From positions 455,103 to 519,102 of the forward strand of contig JAYKAV010001256.1 in NCBI GenBank assembly GCA_035582835.1: DNA of 64,000 nucleotides, given 5' to 3'. Shown here one piece after another: positions 26,131-39,844 of the stretch. This stretch comes from Phoebastria nigripes. Lineage: Eukaryota; Chordata; Aves; Procellariiformes; Diomedeidae. A program made the translations under genes and the position numbers. Positions within the stretch are counted from its first letter, which is position 1; every line of letters begins with the position of its first letter. Below the pieces are notes generated by a model. That model did no database searches. It had not been told where the DNA came from and worked only from the letters and a program-made list of their open reading frames with translations.

Positions 26131-29100
26131 AATGTATTTCTGCTGTTCATAGGCATATACAGGGAACACTTTTCTTCCCTGAGAACGTGAGCAATGCTAA
26201 AAGCATGAAAGGGTCTATGAGATACAGTTCGTAAGGAATCGTACATTGACCATCTAAAAAAACCCTCTGTTCAAAATCACTTGAAATGTGATCACAGGTT
26301 AGAAGTTAGCTGGGAAAAAAAATTCAGTGAATGATTTTAAACAAAGAGTAGCTGTTGGGCTGAAGCCTTCTTCCTTCTACAATGCAGCTTCTACGCACTT
26401 TAATCCCATACTTGTAACATACATATGACAAGGCTGTGGAAATCTAGAAAGCCACCTTGCAAATGTTTCTTTTCTTCCTAGTTTTCCTTTTTTGCAGCTG
26501 GAATATTTTTAAACCTGAATTTCGCTCCAGTAAGTGAAACTCTCATATCCCCAATTTGCCCAAGGGATTGCAAAGAATTTTTTTTGTTCCTTCCCACTCT
26601 CATAAATTGTTACAAACTAATACAGGAAACAACAATTATTCAGCCTTCAGGGTTCAACTTCTGGAGCTGCACTGGCAAGCGGAAAGTTACTTCACGTTCA
26701 GTACATTACAATTTCTTCTCTTGTAGCTCAGAGCAAGGCTAAAGCTGGCCTTCAGTTTCATTTTAAATGATGTTGTAAGTTGGTGTATTCTAGGGGAAAA
26801 AAAGCAAACCATTCTTGCATACACACACAGAGAGGACCTCAAATGTGATCTCATTTGGCCAAACAAATGCCATGAAACCTTAGCAATGTTATAATTTTGG
26901 GTGCATTAAAGATTTAAGTTTCATTTTACATAAAGTCTTTAGCAAATATATCCAGCCTGATAAATAAGGATGTACCAGCTGGAATGACTGATGTCTGAGG
27001 TTCAATTAGGTAGGTGCCTGGTGCTAGGGACATGCTCTCAAGTATGATGCNTGGTCTCCAGCCACTGCTACAGAGGGGCCTGAGTCTCCTCTAGGTTTTA
27101 TGTCAGATCTGCCCCCCTGTAGAGATGCCCTCGGTTCCCTGGGACATCTCAGGTGCTGCTAGATGCCTGTGCTCAGGCAACTGCATTGAGCTCTCAGTGG
27201 TCTTCGATCAGGGCCAGAGAAAAAGCAGAACTCATGGCTCCGTTTCTGCCTCTAGCTAACTTGCCGCACAAACTTGGTCAAATCATGTTCCTTTTCAGAG
27301 CCTCCAGCAAGCCCTCTAGAAATCAGTTTAACATAATTTATTTAACTCTTTTTCTGAGACTGTTGTTTCCCTTAGATAAAGAAAGCAGTCACACATCTAA
27401 TACACAGACCAGCCATTATCATTTAAAAAGTCAACATATGCCAGGAGTTGCTGTACAGACTATGTCCTTCTCATCCCACCCGGCCCCCGTGCGGAAGTGG
27501 AGATTGGTCCAGTAGCTCCTGAGGTGCTGATGTTGTTGGCTTCTGTTCTCTTTTGTGGTCAATTAAATGCATGCAAGTACATACACTTTAATGCAGCCTT
27601 TGAAAAATGAAGTCTTAAAAAAGTCTGTTGTTCTGGTACAGAAAGGGTTCTCCTTTTGTTTGCCGAAGTGGACGAGTAACTCCCACAACCTTATTTCTGT
27701 GCTTTAGCAGGGGAGCGTTCACGGAAAGAAAAGTCTGCACAGAGCTGTTCTAGCAGCTCGGTAATATGACACAGGAATAAAACAAGCTGTGCTTACATTA
27801 GCCTGCAGTCTGGGGTGCATGGAAAGAGCTATATACAAAAGTGTAAAAACGAAAACCATATGCACTGTTTTACACATTTCTCCAGAAACCCTCAGATAGC
27901 ACTATATGCCGTGTTATTAAGGCAGAATTCTGCTGTTCTGAAAAAAATTGAACTGAAAAAAAGGGACAGAAATAACAGAAAGTAAGAAAAAGGCTTTAAC
28001 TTCAGTATTAAATAAACCTTTTCTTGACCCTAAAACTAAAGTAATTACCCCAATCAATAAACCTTTTGTACAAGCTCTGTCAGATCAAGAGAACTTGCCT
28101 GCCTGCAAACAGCACACTGACAAGCAAGTTCAAGGCTACCAGCCCATGTAAGTACAGATGTAGGCAAAGGTTTTCAAAAAGTCAAATCTACCTTCATTTT
28201 TCTACTACTTTAAAGCATGATCAAAACCAGACAAAATCTGGATCATTAAAGACATTCAGATGTCTAACTTCTACTGAGATGAATACTTATTGGCATCCAA
28301 GCAATCTTTACAAACATGGCTTAATTTCTTTTGTACAACAATATAAATGAAAATATGTGTCTGCTTGTCTATTTTTCCCACCCAAATTATCACTTGTAAT
28401 CATAAGATCTATTGAAAGAGGAGTGTACATATACAAACCAAAACAAAAAAAAAAAAAACAAAAGAAAACAAGAAAAAGCTCAAGTGTAACATTAAATAAA
28501 TTATTCCATCTCTGCTTTAAAGCTAAGCTAGCTTTACACACTGTAATTTTCTACTGCTAGCTTTTACTCACAGAGCATCAATGAAGAGATACACTCTGTA
28601 TGGAAAGAGCAGCTGTGGAAGTTTTTACAGCCAAGTATCTGACCTTTACAGGCTTCTTATTATTTAATTATCTTTGAGATGTGTCCCTAATTTCCCCTTT
28701 ATTAGAGAAGCCTTACGTCTTCCAAAGAAAAATCCTGAAATAATAATTTTGCCTGCCATTATGGCTTGGGAAGCAGGGTTATTATGTAAGAATTATTTCA
28801 GACACTTGCAGAGAGAAAAAAGGTCATCACATAACATGTAGATTTGAAACGATTGGTCTGATTTCAGGTTTCTTGGAAGTGCTGCAGCTCCAGCAGAAGC
28901 AGGCAGAAAGCTGCAGGTAACATTTAGGGAACGGTGTGCCATAGGATCATGTACAAACATTACTGACTGAAGCTGAAGGGCATTTAAGAACCAGGAGCAA
29001 TGCTTGATCTGTTAGGAGTCGTCTGAAAAGGCAGACAGGGAGATAAACTCCGACACTGGAACATGCTCATCCCCTTGGCTCACTTCACTGGGAAATGAGA

Positions 29101-32100
29101 CTGTTCATCAGTTTTGGGGAAAAATGTGAAAAGATTAAGGGGGCACTGATAAAGCTATTGTTGACTTCCATGTGCTAAAGTTTTAAGGGCCGTATCACTG
29201 TCCATCTAAAAACATCATCACTGTTTTACCAAGAATAGCAAACAAAAAATCTCTGGGCATGGGAAGTGCAAACTAACGTGAAAGGTTTCACCTCCCCACA
29301 GCCCTCCTTCCATTTCCAGATCCAGTCTCAGGCCATGTTTGCTTTTTAGTAAGCCCTCTAAAGCAAACAGATTAGATTTACACATAGGCTGGATGAAAAA
29401 GTGAAATTTCACCAAGCACACTACTACACCTGCTTGGAGAGGGGAATTCTTGCAGCTCATAGAAAGCTCAGACAGAGGGAGTTCACCCCACATTTCTGGC
29501 TCTCCAGGTGATACTCCACCTCTCAGGTTGGGCTGGATTTGGCTAGGATGGAGATGGCAATCTCCTGTCTTCTTGCCATCCTTCTGCATGGACTAATTCA
29601 ACTCTCACCGAAGGACCTTAAGTCCTGTGGCCAGCTGGATGTTTAGGGGAAGACACCTTGCAGTGCTGCAGCATAACCTGAACCTACTCTGTGGATAATC
29701 ATAAGTTTTCAATCAAGCAGAGCTGTCAACCTAACGTCATTCATGAGACCAAATTCACAAGATAAAAAAAAACCTACCACAGCCTGGCAGGGACTCATAA
29801 ATGCCCTTTTTGCCTCCTACCTGAATTGAGTGATGGTATCTTTTCTAAATACTGCCTGACTGAGACCTACAAGCTTTACCACACTCAGAGAAGCTAGGTA
29901 TGAGCTGAAAGCAGGAAACAAAGCATCAAAAAAGGGGTGGCGGCAACAAGAGGGTACTCAAAAAAGGCACTGACCATCTGATAGAGTATCTGTCAAGCAA
30001 GGGCTTGTAATGGGACACACAGAACTGAAGGCAAAAAACTATTTGCAGAGAATGCAAAGCTCTGCTGTTATTTTGCAGGAGAGAGATCAATAACATCAAA
30101 AATGAAGTTGTGATTTTCCTCCCTGCCATGGTTCTCATATGCCGCTATATTGCTTTTTCTGTGCAGAGCAAGAAAAGAGTTGTGAATCTGGGAAGGAACA
30201 GGCTACTAATTAATTATCTGTAGAGGGTTACCATAAGGTGGAAGTGCTCAGAAGTCCCTCTGTGAAACAGGGGAAGGGCTAAGATGACCATACTCATGCA
30301 GTAGGGGAGAACAACACTTGTAGTAACTGAGCACTTCCATGGAGCAGCTGGAGTCCCATTAACAGTTAAAGGGTTCTGATTCAGCAAAGTACTTGCTAAA
30401 CTTTCAGCCTCTTTTGCTGGATATAGCCTAAGGAGACGTTCAGAAAAGGGTAAATGGGACATTAAAACCACTTTTCCTCATTCAGAGTCCTGAAGATCTA
30501 ATCGTACATGGGGGAGTTTTAAGTCAAGTAACTCAGGCATTAAGGAGCGAAAAGAAAGTGTAAGCCAGAAGTGATCACACCCCATGTTAGTCTGCACAGT
30601 CTCTTGACTCCTCAATATTTACATGAAATCAATTTAGAATTTTCCAGACATTAGCAAAGCAAGTGTAAATAACATGAATGGCTTTGAGACTGTAAGTGGA
30701 TCACACTTATGCATCCCCTCTGAATTGGAAGTTGATAGAGTTCAAGTTAGCACACACATAGGCAGCAAAAGTAAGGGAAGCAAATCTGAGTTACTCAGGC
30801 TCTTTCTTTTTCCTTTGCTGAGAACAAGCTAAACACAAAGGCATTTTCACTCAGAGCTAAGGAAGAGTCATTCTTGTCACCTCTCACACAAGGAGGGTTC
30901 CCAGTCTCATGCTTTCCTCTGTGCCCTGTAATTTCTTCTCTTCTCCCTAAGCCCAGTCCTACTGTGAAGTGTTCCTCTGTTGGTATCCTCCTTGTGTGTG
31001 AACTCTTGTCCTAGGGACTGTATGGGGATGGGTTATATTTTAGGCTATTGCAGGAAGGAAGCTTGCCTTTTGACGTATACTGCAAAGTGCTGTATGTGCC
31101 GGCAGTCCCTTATAAATAACACCACCAGCTCGCTTCGCATTCTGATGGAGGAAAGTACTTACAGTAGTTTTCTTTATGGATAGTGGAGGGGGCAGAAGGA
31201 ACAACGGTCCTTTTCTTAAACTTAAGTGTGGTCTCTTGCAGAAGATAAAAGTGAGATAAAACCTTGCATCCTATCACGGGTGTTCTACATGTGTTTCCTG
31301 TTGCTTGTTGGGTGACATGCTGGTAAACAGAGATGCTCTCCTCTCACAGACAGCTGATTTTGCTTTTCCTTTTGATTTCTCAGTGGCCCTGCAACAGTCA
31401 AGCTTGCCTGAGCTCAGCAGTAACAGCTGCTGGAAGACACTTTCTCTCTGACTCCGTAGATGCTGTTTTCAGGCTCTCAGATGTTTCTTGCTTCTACTGA
31501 GCAAATTTTTGGCCAGCATCTCTGTCTCAGATGTGCTGATTCCAGCCGATTCCTCAGCCCACTATTTTGCTCCACTTACACAAGATTGCTCTGAATAAAT
31601 CACCGCTATAAGGCAGAGGTGAATCCACAAGGCGCTTTTCAGAGAAGTGTTTCTATTAGAAATTTCAGAAAGTGCCACCAATGTCATTTACAAAAAGGTT
31701 AATTTATTATTGAGAGACCTTGATTGTCCATTCCTTTATAATGTCTTGCATTGTAATTCAGAGGAATGGGATATAAAAATGCTATTAAAAGATGAAAACT
31801 TACACAGAATAATCTTTTTTTTTTTCCCCTCCATCCGAATTGCCTGTATTATGCAGAAGTATAAGCTCTGACAGGCATTACGGTGCCATATTCTCCCCTG
31901 GTTTACATGGAGTGGCATGTAACAGGCACACATTTTGACACCACCTAACTCTTTAGTGATGATGGTTCCACATCCTTTTAGAAAACAGGCTAAACTGCCA
32001 TCTCCTGCCCTCAAAATCAGTGCTAATGTTCCTGAGTGGATTTAGTTATAGCTATATAGGATTCCAAAAATGTATGATGGACAGCCTCACAATTTATGAA

Positions 32101-32499
32101 ATTAACCNTGTGTTATCAAACTGGGAATACAGATGCTTTTTTCCATTTTTTTCCAGTTTTCACTAGAATAATGGAGGCCAAATCATTCCAGACAAGCACT
32201 GCACAGCAATTGCAGTTGATATTGTCATACAGAGCGTGCAATAATTTTACCGTCTCTGAAAAGTTCGGTCTGTTGGAACATAGCAGATATACTTGGAAAA
32301 TCAGCATCCTTTCCATTCAACATTTTTACTGCTGAAGTAAAAACTATGGTCCTTTACTGAGGTGAGTCCTCACTCACAGGGGAGGTTTGCCTGAGGAATG
32401 ACTGCACAGTTTGGCTTTATGAACTTATTGTTATGATCACCATTATCAATTTTGTGCTTTCTACTATTATCCGTGATTATTAATTAATGCTTAAATGCA

Positions 32500-32680
32500 T
32501 TTTCCCAGCAGTTCTATCAGCCTCGCAGCACCTCTGGGGAAATGTCACTCTCCTCAGTTTTACATGGTGAGCAGCCAAAGCATGAGCCTGGGCTCGGTCA
32601 GAATTAGCACATCAATCAGAATTCAGGAGTTCCAGGCTGCTGGTCCTCTTCTCAGATCATAGGATCCTACTTCTTCCTGC
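32500..32680 (-). mobile_element. MIR-type SINE remnant
   Basis: The plus strand reads like the reverse complement of an amniote MIR: a cctcgcagcacctctgggg block, cctcagttttacatgg, then gagcctgggctcggtcaga, and gaattcaggagttccaggct in the direction of the tRNA-derived head. Strongly diverged; ends are approximate. Confidence 0.55.
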
Positions 32681-33091
32681 ATCACAGCTATACTTTTCAA
32701 ACACACTCTCACTGTAAGCCCTATGCCTGTGCAATAATAAAGGGAGATTTTTCTACGTGTTCCTGCCACAGAAATCAAATTAAATGGCAGCTTGCCTCTG
32801 ACTGTCAACACAACAACTCTGCAGGTTCCTCACCCCACACAGATAGATCTAAGGCTCCCATCACGCGTGACTTCATTTATTTGTTTGGCATTGCAATTTT
32901 ACACCCTGGTTCATAAACACTGTGTCAGGTTGCTGTATCCTCTTTGCTCTGGCACCGACAAAAATTATAACACTATAGTACTATAGTATTTATAGACTTA
33001 AAATGTAGCAACCATGTCTTGCCAGACCTCATGAATGCACTAGAAAGGTTCTGAAGCATTACAGTACATATACACAAAACACCTGCCTTGA

Positions 33092-33108
33092 TTTTTTTTT
33101 TTTTTTTT
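33092..33108. repeat. T17 homopolymer
   Basis: Seventeen T in a row on the plus strand (an A run in the transcript direction). No retroposed sequence is evident next to it. Confidence 0.95.
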
Positions 33109-33323
33109 AAAACAAGCTGTTGAAATCTAGACTAAGAAGAAAGGTACCAACTTGTTAAGGCTACTACATTTTTTTATGGTACTTATAAAAATGCTGCACT
33201 TCTCTGACCAAATTCTAGCCAAGAAGCCACATCTTCTTATCTAAAACTTCTACTTATCTCAAGTGAGTTTCAAAGTGCATAGCTTGTACCTAAACAGTTT
33301 TTCCTGTACACTATAGCTTTGTG

Positions 33324-33394
33324 TTGCTATACAGCTGCCAGTGGGCAAAGTGATTCCCACATATGGGGCAAAGCTCTCTCTTGCTGTATAGCAA
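33324..33394. repeat. Inverted repeat with 12-bp perfect arms
   Basis: ttgctatacagc at 33324-33335 is exactly complementary to gctgtatagcaa at 33383-33394, with a 47-base spacer. Weaker complementarity may continue outward. Overlapping open frames exist on both strands but look accidental. Confidence 0.8.
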
Positions 33395-35117
33395 AAGAAA
33401 ACTTCCTTGTACTGAAAGACAGAATGATTCAAGGTCAACAGGGGATATATCATGGACTGTTCTGCTTATCACATGGTCATAAAGGTACAGCAGAGTATAA
33501 ACAATAAAAAATAGGATTGCCTTAAAGACAGTCTGACATGCTTCTCACCCACACCATTCCCCTACTGTTCAAAGGCAAATTAAGAATGTTTTGTCTTTCC
33601 CACGCCCCCCGCCCCATGTTAGTGCCATGAGGCCAAGAGAAATGTCTGGCTAGAACACTTAGCATCACTTTGAAAACAAGAACAACTACTGACTGTGCTT
33701 TGAAAGTGTTTTCTGCTGTAAGAGCCTTACCGATTTCCCTGTGATGGGAAATTTTAAACTGAAGAAATTCTTNGACAAGGAAAAAAAAAGTCGCTTTCAG
33801 AAGAATACCTGGAGGTTCTTCTGCACAGAACGTGGTCAGTGTAAGTAAAAACTCAAATTGCTGAAGCAAACTTAATGAAAGTAAATCCGCATTCTATAGA
33901 GCAAGACTTCAGTTTCATAAGCTAACATGCAACTATTTCTAGTGTTGCTTAACTGTGAACAGGATTGAACGTGTGCATTTCCAGGTTTTAAATTTAACAC
34001 AGAGTATTGCAGAAGTGTTTCCACTTCTGCATTAGATAAACTTTTGTGCTAAAACGGAATATTGGGATCTTAATGACTTTGCTTTAATAACACCTAAACT
34101 TTTAATTAACCTGCCAAGACAAATTACAGCCCATAGCTCTTAGGTAACTATTGCAGACAGCTGAGACTCAACACCAATGCCTCTTCTGGGAGAGGGATTA
34201 ATGGCAGCTTTGGAATGAGTCTGCTTTTTTCAGCAAAGAAAAAAAGTCCATTAAACAATCACTGTGGTTAGAAGAAAGCTGAGTGCTAGTTTTATGGAGC
34301 AATCTTTAAATTACAACCAAATGAATCTGGGTATATGAACAGTTTCAGCAGGTCAGTCAAATTTAAAATTAAATATTATTGAATCAGAAACAGATTCTGA
34401 TGTTTACGGGGTGGAGGAAGAATACCCAGTGTGCTAGGCTGTCAGGCAGCCCACAGGCAGCATCCTTTCCTCCTTGGACAGCAACAAATCAGCGCCTTTG
34501 CACTGAACTGGCAGGGCACTTTACTGCTAGAGAAAATTAGAGACCTGTTTAGTTAATTTGTTCTTCTTAAGAAACCTCAGCTTCTTTCTGCTAGCAAGGA
34601 GAAACTGAGATTCCTGTTATTGTGGCTCCTACTACCAAGCCTTCCAGTGCTCTTTATTGGAGTTTTAATGCCAGTACTCTGCCTGAACTCCAGCTTGAGT
34701 AGTTTTGACGGTGCTCAAAGGCAGGACTGCCTGTCACACAAAACTGTTGCGTGGTGCTGCTGTGTGCTCTTCTATCATTCCTATACCTCTGCTCCAGAAA
34801 GAGAAAAAAACCAACCAAACAAACAAAAAACCGAAATAAAAAGATGGTCAAAGGAAGAAAATGAAGCAGGGAATTTCAAGCTTGTAATCCATCTTTGGCA
34901 CTGGGTAGAATCTCGTTACGGATATAGTTACTAAAAGGGTCTACAAAATACTTATGAGATATTTAGGGCCCAACAGTATTCAGCCTGTTGCTAAATACAT
35001 CCCCTACAAGCATTCTCTCTGAAACCACACTAAGCTGCCATGCACTTTGAGTATGTGCGTTAATACCTGGCCTCAAGGCATATTCAGGAATTTAGGAATA
35101 ATACAGGAAATCCTTAC

Positions 35118-35328
35118 CAATAGCAGTAGTAAGAAAAGAAACCACTTCTGATTCCTTGCCATCATTGTAGAAGGCTAAATGCCATATTCCTGAATCTAAA
35201 TACTGGATAAACCCTGTCTCATGGCTGGACAAGGGCACAAAAGCTCTGTGTTGCCGCTGAGGTCCTTCTAAGCTTCTTGCCTCCTGTGTCAGTAGACGTC
35301 TTCCATCAAGGAGCTCGACAAAGTCAAA
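35118..35328 (-). CDS. TENM1: Teneurin-1 internal exon: linker region just before the EGF repeats
   Basis: Internal exon of 211 nt: 70 codons plus one base (G). The acceptor is a T-rich tract ending atgtttcag before tttgac; the donor is gctattg followed by gtaagg. The peptide starts [20 protein letters not shown] and contains [20 protein letters not shown] (residues about 38-57), a highly conserved teneurin stretch, ending [10 protein letters not shown] basic stretch, PQRQHR near residue 25, contains a minimal R-x-x-R dibasic-type motif. Whether any furin-like protease cuts here is unknown, and it is not a canonical R-x-K/R-R site. The split G joins AA of the next exon as GAA (Glu). The exon is phase 0 in, 1 out. 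It has no cysteine and closes the linker before EGF repeat 1. Confidence 0.94.
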
Positions 35329-36944
35329 CTGAAACATAAAAAAGAGTGATGTTTGTGTGTATTTCAGGCTTCCTCAAGTTTAGTCTCTTGCTCTGGGTCT
35401 GTCTTATGAGGGAGACAGACATACTTCATATCAAGTATTAGAAACGTACATCTACAGAAGCATCATAAACAGGACTTTCTCTGGTAACTCAAGTATGTTC
35501 CTGGACTACCTGCAAGTAACCATTTTGGAAATAGCTAGTATATGGAAGTATTTTTCTGTAATTACATGAATCAAGAAATCATCTTTATTTAGAATGTGAT
35601 TTGGGGCATATTGACCCTACTGATGTGTTCTCATTCTGTAGAAACATAGGCAGGGAAACATGAGGTCCAGGGACCATGCCTCAATTGCACTGTAAGTATG
35701 ATGATAAGCTTATTTGTTAGCTTCTTTGTGTCTTGTCTAGTAAGGCAAATAGACAGAAAAATGTATCCAGCCTAACCGGGTTGGTTTGCCAGAATTGCTA
35801 TGGGTCACCAAGAAAAAGATAAGAGATATTTGCAAGTAAATTCTGGTAGAGGTCTTGCAGAAGTATTTTGCTTAGTCAGCAAGGGTTTTATCTTAAAGTA
35901 ATAGCAAAAGTGGTTAAAAGATCGTAGAAAATGAAGATGGAAAAGAGATAAAGTAATATATAAAAGTCCCATTCAGGGGGTGGCTTTTGGAAGTTTTCCT
36001 CAAAAGGACATATTTATTTTTTGCCAGGGTAACTTCAGCTGAACAACTGCTTTGATTTTGCTACTAGTATTGCAACTACCTTTATTTCCCTATTGAAATA
36101 ACTTTCCACTGACTTTCTGCAGTAATTGTATTTTGTCTGGTAATATATTAATGGGACGAGTCAGACACAAGCCTAGCAGACATCACGAATGTTAAGTGAA
36201 CCTTATCTAATCTGACTTATATCGTGTGTTTAGATGAACAGGACATCTTGTGAGCGGAATCCAGCAGCTGGGACACAGCTTAGCTTTTCTATTGCCTGAC
36301 TTCACTTGGTTTTGCCTCTCTCATCCAGTGCTTGTAGTTTTTGGCAGGAAGGAGGAAAACGGAGAGAAAGAAACACCACCACTTATTTTTGTACCAGTAA
36401 ATGTTGCTGCACTGAATGGTTGCTGAGTGTTGGCTGAGTGAGGCAACAATATTTAGGCTTCTTATCCCTTTTGACTTTACTGTCACAAAATTCGGGTGCT
36501 TCTGTTATATTATTAAGTTGCCTGGTATGGTCTTCAAAGTCAACCAAGATAAGGACTTGATGACATGTTCTTTCCTCTGCAGTCATTGCTAAGTTAAAAA
36601 AAATTAAAAGTGTTTATATTTCCAACAACCTTTTGAGGAATAAGCTATATATGACATAGCTTGCACATGAAATGACAAAATTTGTCCCTAGAGTATTTTA
36701 ATTACTGTATTTTTAATTATTTATTTACATGAAATAAGTTTTGAGCCTTACTTTAATTTTTTTGCTAAATTTCAGTATATAGATCACTCAAATTTGGTGC
36801 TGAAGTGTCTTTTGAGAACATAAAAGCTGGCACACCTGCAAAGGACATTCCTTTTGGGTGTCTATCCAAGTTAGCTTTGTCAGAGACTGAGTTTCTGTTT
36901 TGAAGAAATAGAATGTAACTACAAATTACAAAAATGTAACACAA

Positions 36945-36992
36945 AAATATAAAATCTAAAAATGTAATGTAAATATAAAATCTAAAAATATA
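36945..36992. repeat. A-rich 26-bp tandem duplication
   Basis: Copy one (36945-36970) starts aaatataaaatctaaaaatg. Copy two starts at 36971 with the same first 19 bases and then fades into a related A/T-rich tail. Lies in the phase-0 TENM1 intron. Confidence 0.85.
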
Positions 36993-39844
36993 TAATTAAA
37001 AATGTACGTTTCTGTTCTGAAAAAATATAATGCTTTAGTGATTTTGAGTTTAAGACGATACTAATGAGAGGTTGGTTTGAGTGACATTGTTCGAGCCAGG
37101 TATTTGTAGACCCTCTGAGGATGAGCTATTGCCTAGGCTGATTCCTCATCGGCTCTCAGTGTGGGTACGACACAGCTGAGAAGGGCAGTGACAGAGGACA
37201 TCACAGTGCTGTTTGGTTGCTGGGAATGTCTCAACGGGGTTGAGTCTGACTGAGGAACACATTGGCCAGGTGTACTGAAGAAGTTAAAATCAGTGAGAGA
37301 AAAACCTACATATTTCCATTTCCATTTTGGAGCATGATAGGACAGATTGTCTAGATTTTTAGAAGGTATAGGTAACTGCAGAGACCATAGGTAAAGTTCA
37401 TCTCACCAAGTGCCGACATCGCCATGGCAGCTTGAATTAGTTTTCTAGAACCACTGGATTGCAGTCAAACAAAGAGACACTTCTAGAATGCACTCTGCCT
37501 CATCCTAAAGTTGACATCTAAGAAAACTCTTGTAGATTGTGCCTTACGAACATCCATTTCTTGCTACATACTAGATGTAGATGCTTAAAGCTTAGTGAGA
37601 TGAAAGCAATTTCAAGGCACCCAGCCACAGTGAGCTGCTGTTGTTACAGTTCAATCTGGGTTATGCTTACTTGGGGCTTCCTGCCAAAAGTAAAAGTTTA
37701 TTTTTATAAATATTTGCAAGATGCTGCTGCGGATGTTGGTGACTTTGCAAAGTTACTATTTACTACTTCTAAACATTAATTGGACCACAAATGGATTGTG
37801 CTTTACTGCATTTTAATACATTCAGAGATTTTTAATATGCAATTAGAGTTATTGCAAGCAAGGAAATCATAGATAAAATAAAATACCATGTTAATAAATT
37901 CAAATTGTACAAATGGAAAAATGCCTCCCACAAGCTGTGACGGCCAATCCCTAAAATTTATGATTTAACAAAATTCGGCCTACGTTAAAAAGAGTTTAAA
38001 AAATGATTTGATCTAGGAAGACTAAATCTAATAGACCATAATAAAATTGTGTCACTTTTATTATGATTTGTTGAGAAGAATGAGAAGAAATGCCTTTAGT
38101 TAACAGTAAACTATTTTGGGCTTCTGCAGGCTCTATTTCGAAGACTACAGAAATTTGGAGCTTGCATTTTCTTCCTACTTATTAGTGTCCATGGTTGTTG
38201 GCAACCTTAACTAGAAGAGAGATCACCACAGGCAGAGAAAGTTTCCCAAAGAGAATCTGGAATAGTTTGTTGCTTTAGCATGGATAAATATGACTTTTAA
38301 CATTTTACCAAATTCAGGAATGTATGCAAAGGGTCTANAGCCTTGGGATCAATTCAAAGATCCTGAAAGAGAATAGACTATGTTAAGGCCCACACTACAG
38401 AAGATGGATAATCTAAACAGAAGAAATATCTAATTATCTAACACAGAAGAAAACCTGATTATCAGCTAGAATTTTACTACTACCATCAACTAGATAGGCT
38501 GGGGAAAAAGATTGTATCACTGCTCTAACCATATATTTTGCTGAAGTCTTGTTTATGAAATTCCCTTCAAAATTTGGAAATATAAAACTCATTCAATAGA
38601 TTTTTAGGTTGCAGCAGATACTCTGGATTATGCAAGAGAAAAGATGAGATTTGTGTAATATGTATTAACTATGAGAGACAAGTGTACAATTCCAACACAG
38701 AAAACAGGTTACCTATTTAATGACTCCTAAGGCTGTTAAGCTATGGTGAGATTAAATGTTAAGGATTAAACTTCATATAAAAATATACAGAAGGAGAACA
38801 ATGTTTTAATTGGCAGCAGGTTTATAAAATAATAAATCTAGGAAAAGGAATAATTTCAAAACTAAATTAAATATTAACAAGTAATATATCAATATTGTTT
38901 CAATATCTGCAGTTTCATTAAGTTATTTCTTCAGAACAGGGTGGGTTTGGTGATCTGTTTCTATTAGTGTACCATGATTTTTATTGTTTGAATAAGAATG
39001 TCCCTCTGGTCATTTTTGGTGATATTTTGGTCCAGATGATGGTTTTTTTTGTATACTTGGCAGCTCTCAATTAGTGGCTACGCAAGAAGCAGCACTTACA
39101 GGGACTCTTGAGCAAGTGCATTGCCTCCTCCAGCATGTAATATTGACAAACATGTACCACATCCCACATTCAACATCTCATTCTCAGCTGAGGCTTCAAC
39201 TGATACACAACCACGCTGTTTTAAATGGGAAAGGTCCTGGCACTGACAAATCACTCAGAATATCGCAACAAAAATGAGGCTAAATGAAAACCAGCAGCAA
39301 TGGTGAAGTCAGTGTGGGCTTCTTAATTGCTTAAAACAGTACTATGGTTGGGTACAGTGCCCCGATATATTTAAAGATTTTGCTTTAAGTTCAATAGTNT
39401 TGAGGTTTAGGTGTTAAATTTTACATTTATTATTTAAACAATTGAAACTATTCATGTATAACTCCTGTTCCATTACCAGAAATTAATGATAATGAACAAG
39501 TAAAATAAGAGTTAATACAGACTTCTGATCTACAATTAGTATTATTGTTGTGACCATGACTTGAGTTTTTTATTTAAATAATACAGGGGTTTTAAGTTTT
39601 AAATGTTTGAATCTCCCTGTAAAAAGAGACTGATTAAAAATGGGCAATAACAGCACTACTGTGTCACTGAATTTATGACCTGCTGATCCTATTGAAATAT
39701 TTTAATTCTGCAGAAAAGTAGGCAGAGAAAATGTAGATTTATGACACCTCTTTGACATAAATAAGTTGCAGGTGTGTTAATATGTAGAAAATACCATATT
39801 ACCCAGAAAGATTGTAATAAACATATTTGTTTGTTCAAAAAGAA

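Larger units (their letters stand above)
17364..35117 (-). other. TENM1: Large intron of TENM1 between the linker and EGF 1 exons
   Basis: A 17754 bp phase-1 intron separating the last linker exon from EGF 1. Apart from a MIR-type SINE near 32.5 kb, a possible palindromic element relic near 26.05 kb, homopolymer tracts (T17 at 33092-33108) and an inverted repeat at 33324-33394, I see no transposon or gene in it. Many short open frames on both strands are compatible with chance. There is no CR1 copy here, unlike the introns to its right. Confidence 0.87.

Noticed and set aside
27153..27515. Plus-strand open frame of 120 codons
   Set aside because: Low similarity to any protein I know, and no intron/exon context; likely chance in a less AT-rich patch.
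29218..29589. Minus-strand open frame of 123 codons
   Set aside because: No domain, and no teneurin match despite being on the gene strand; chance.
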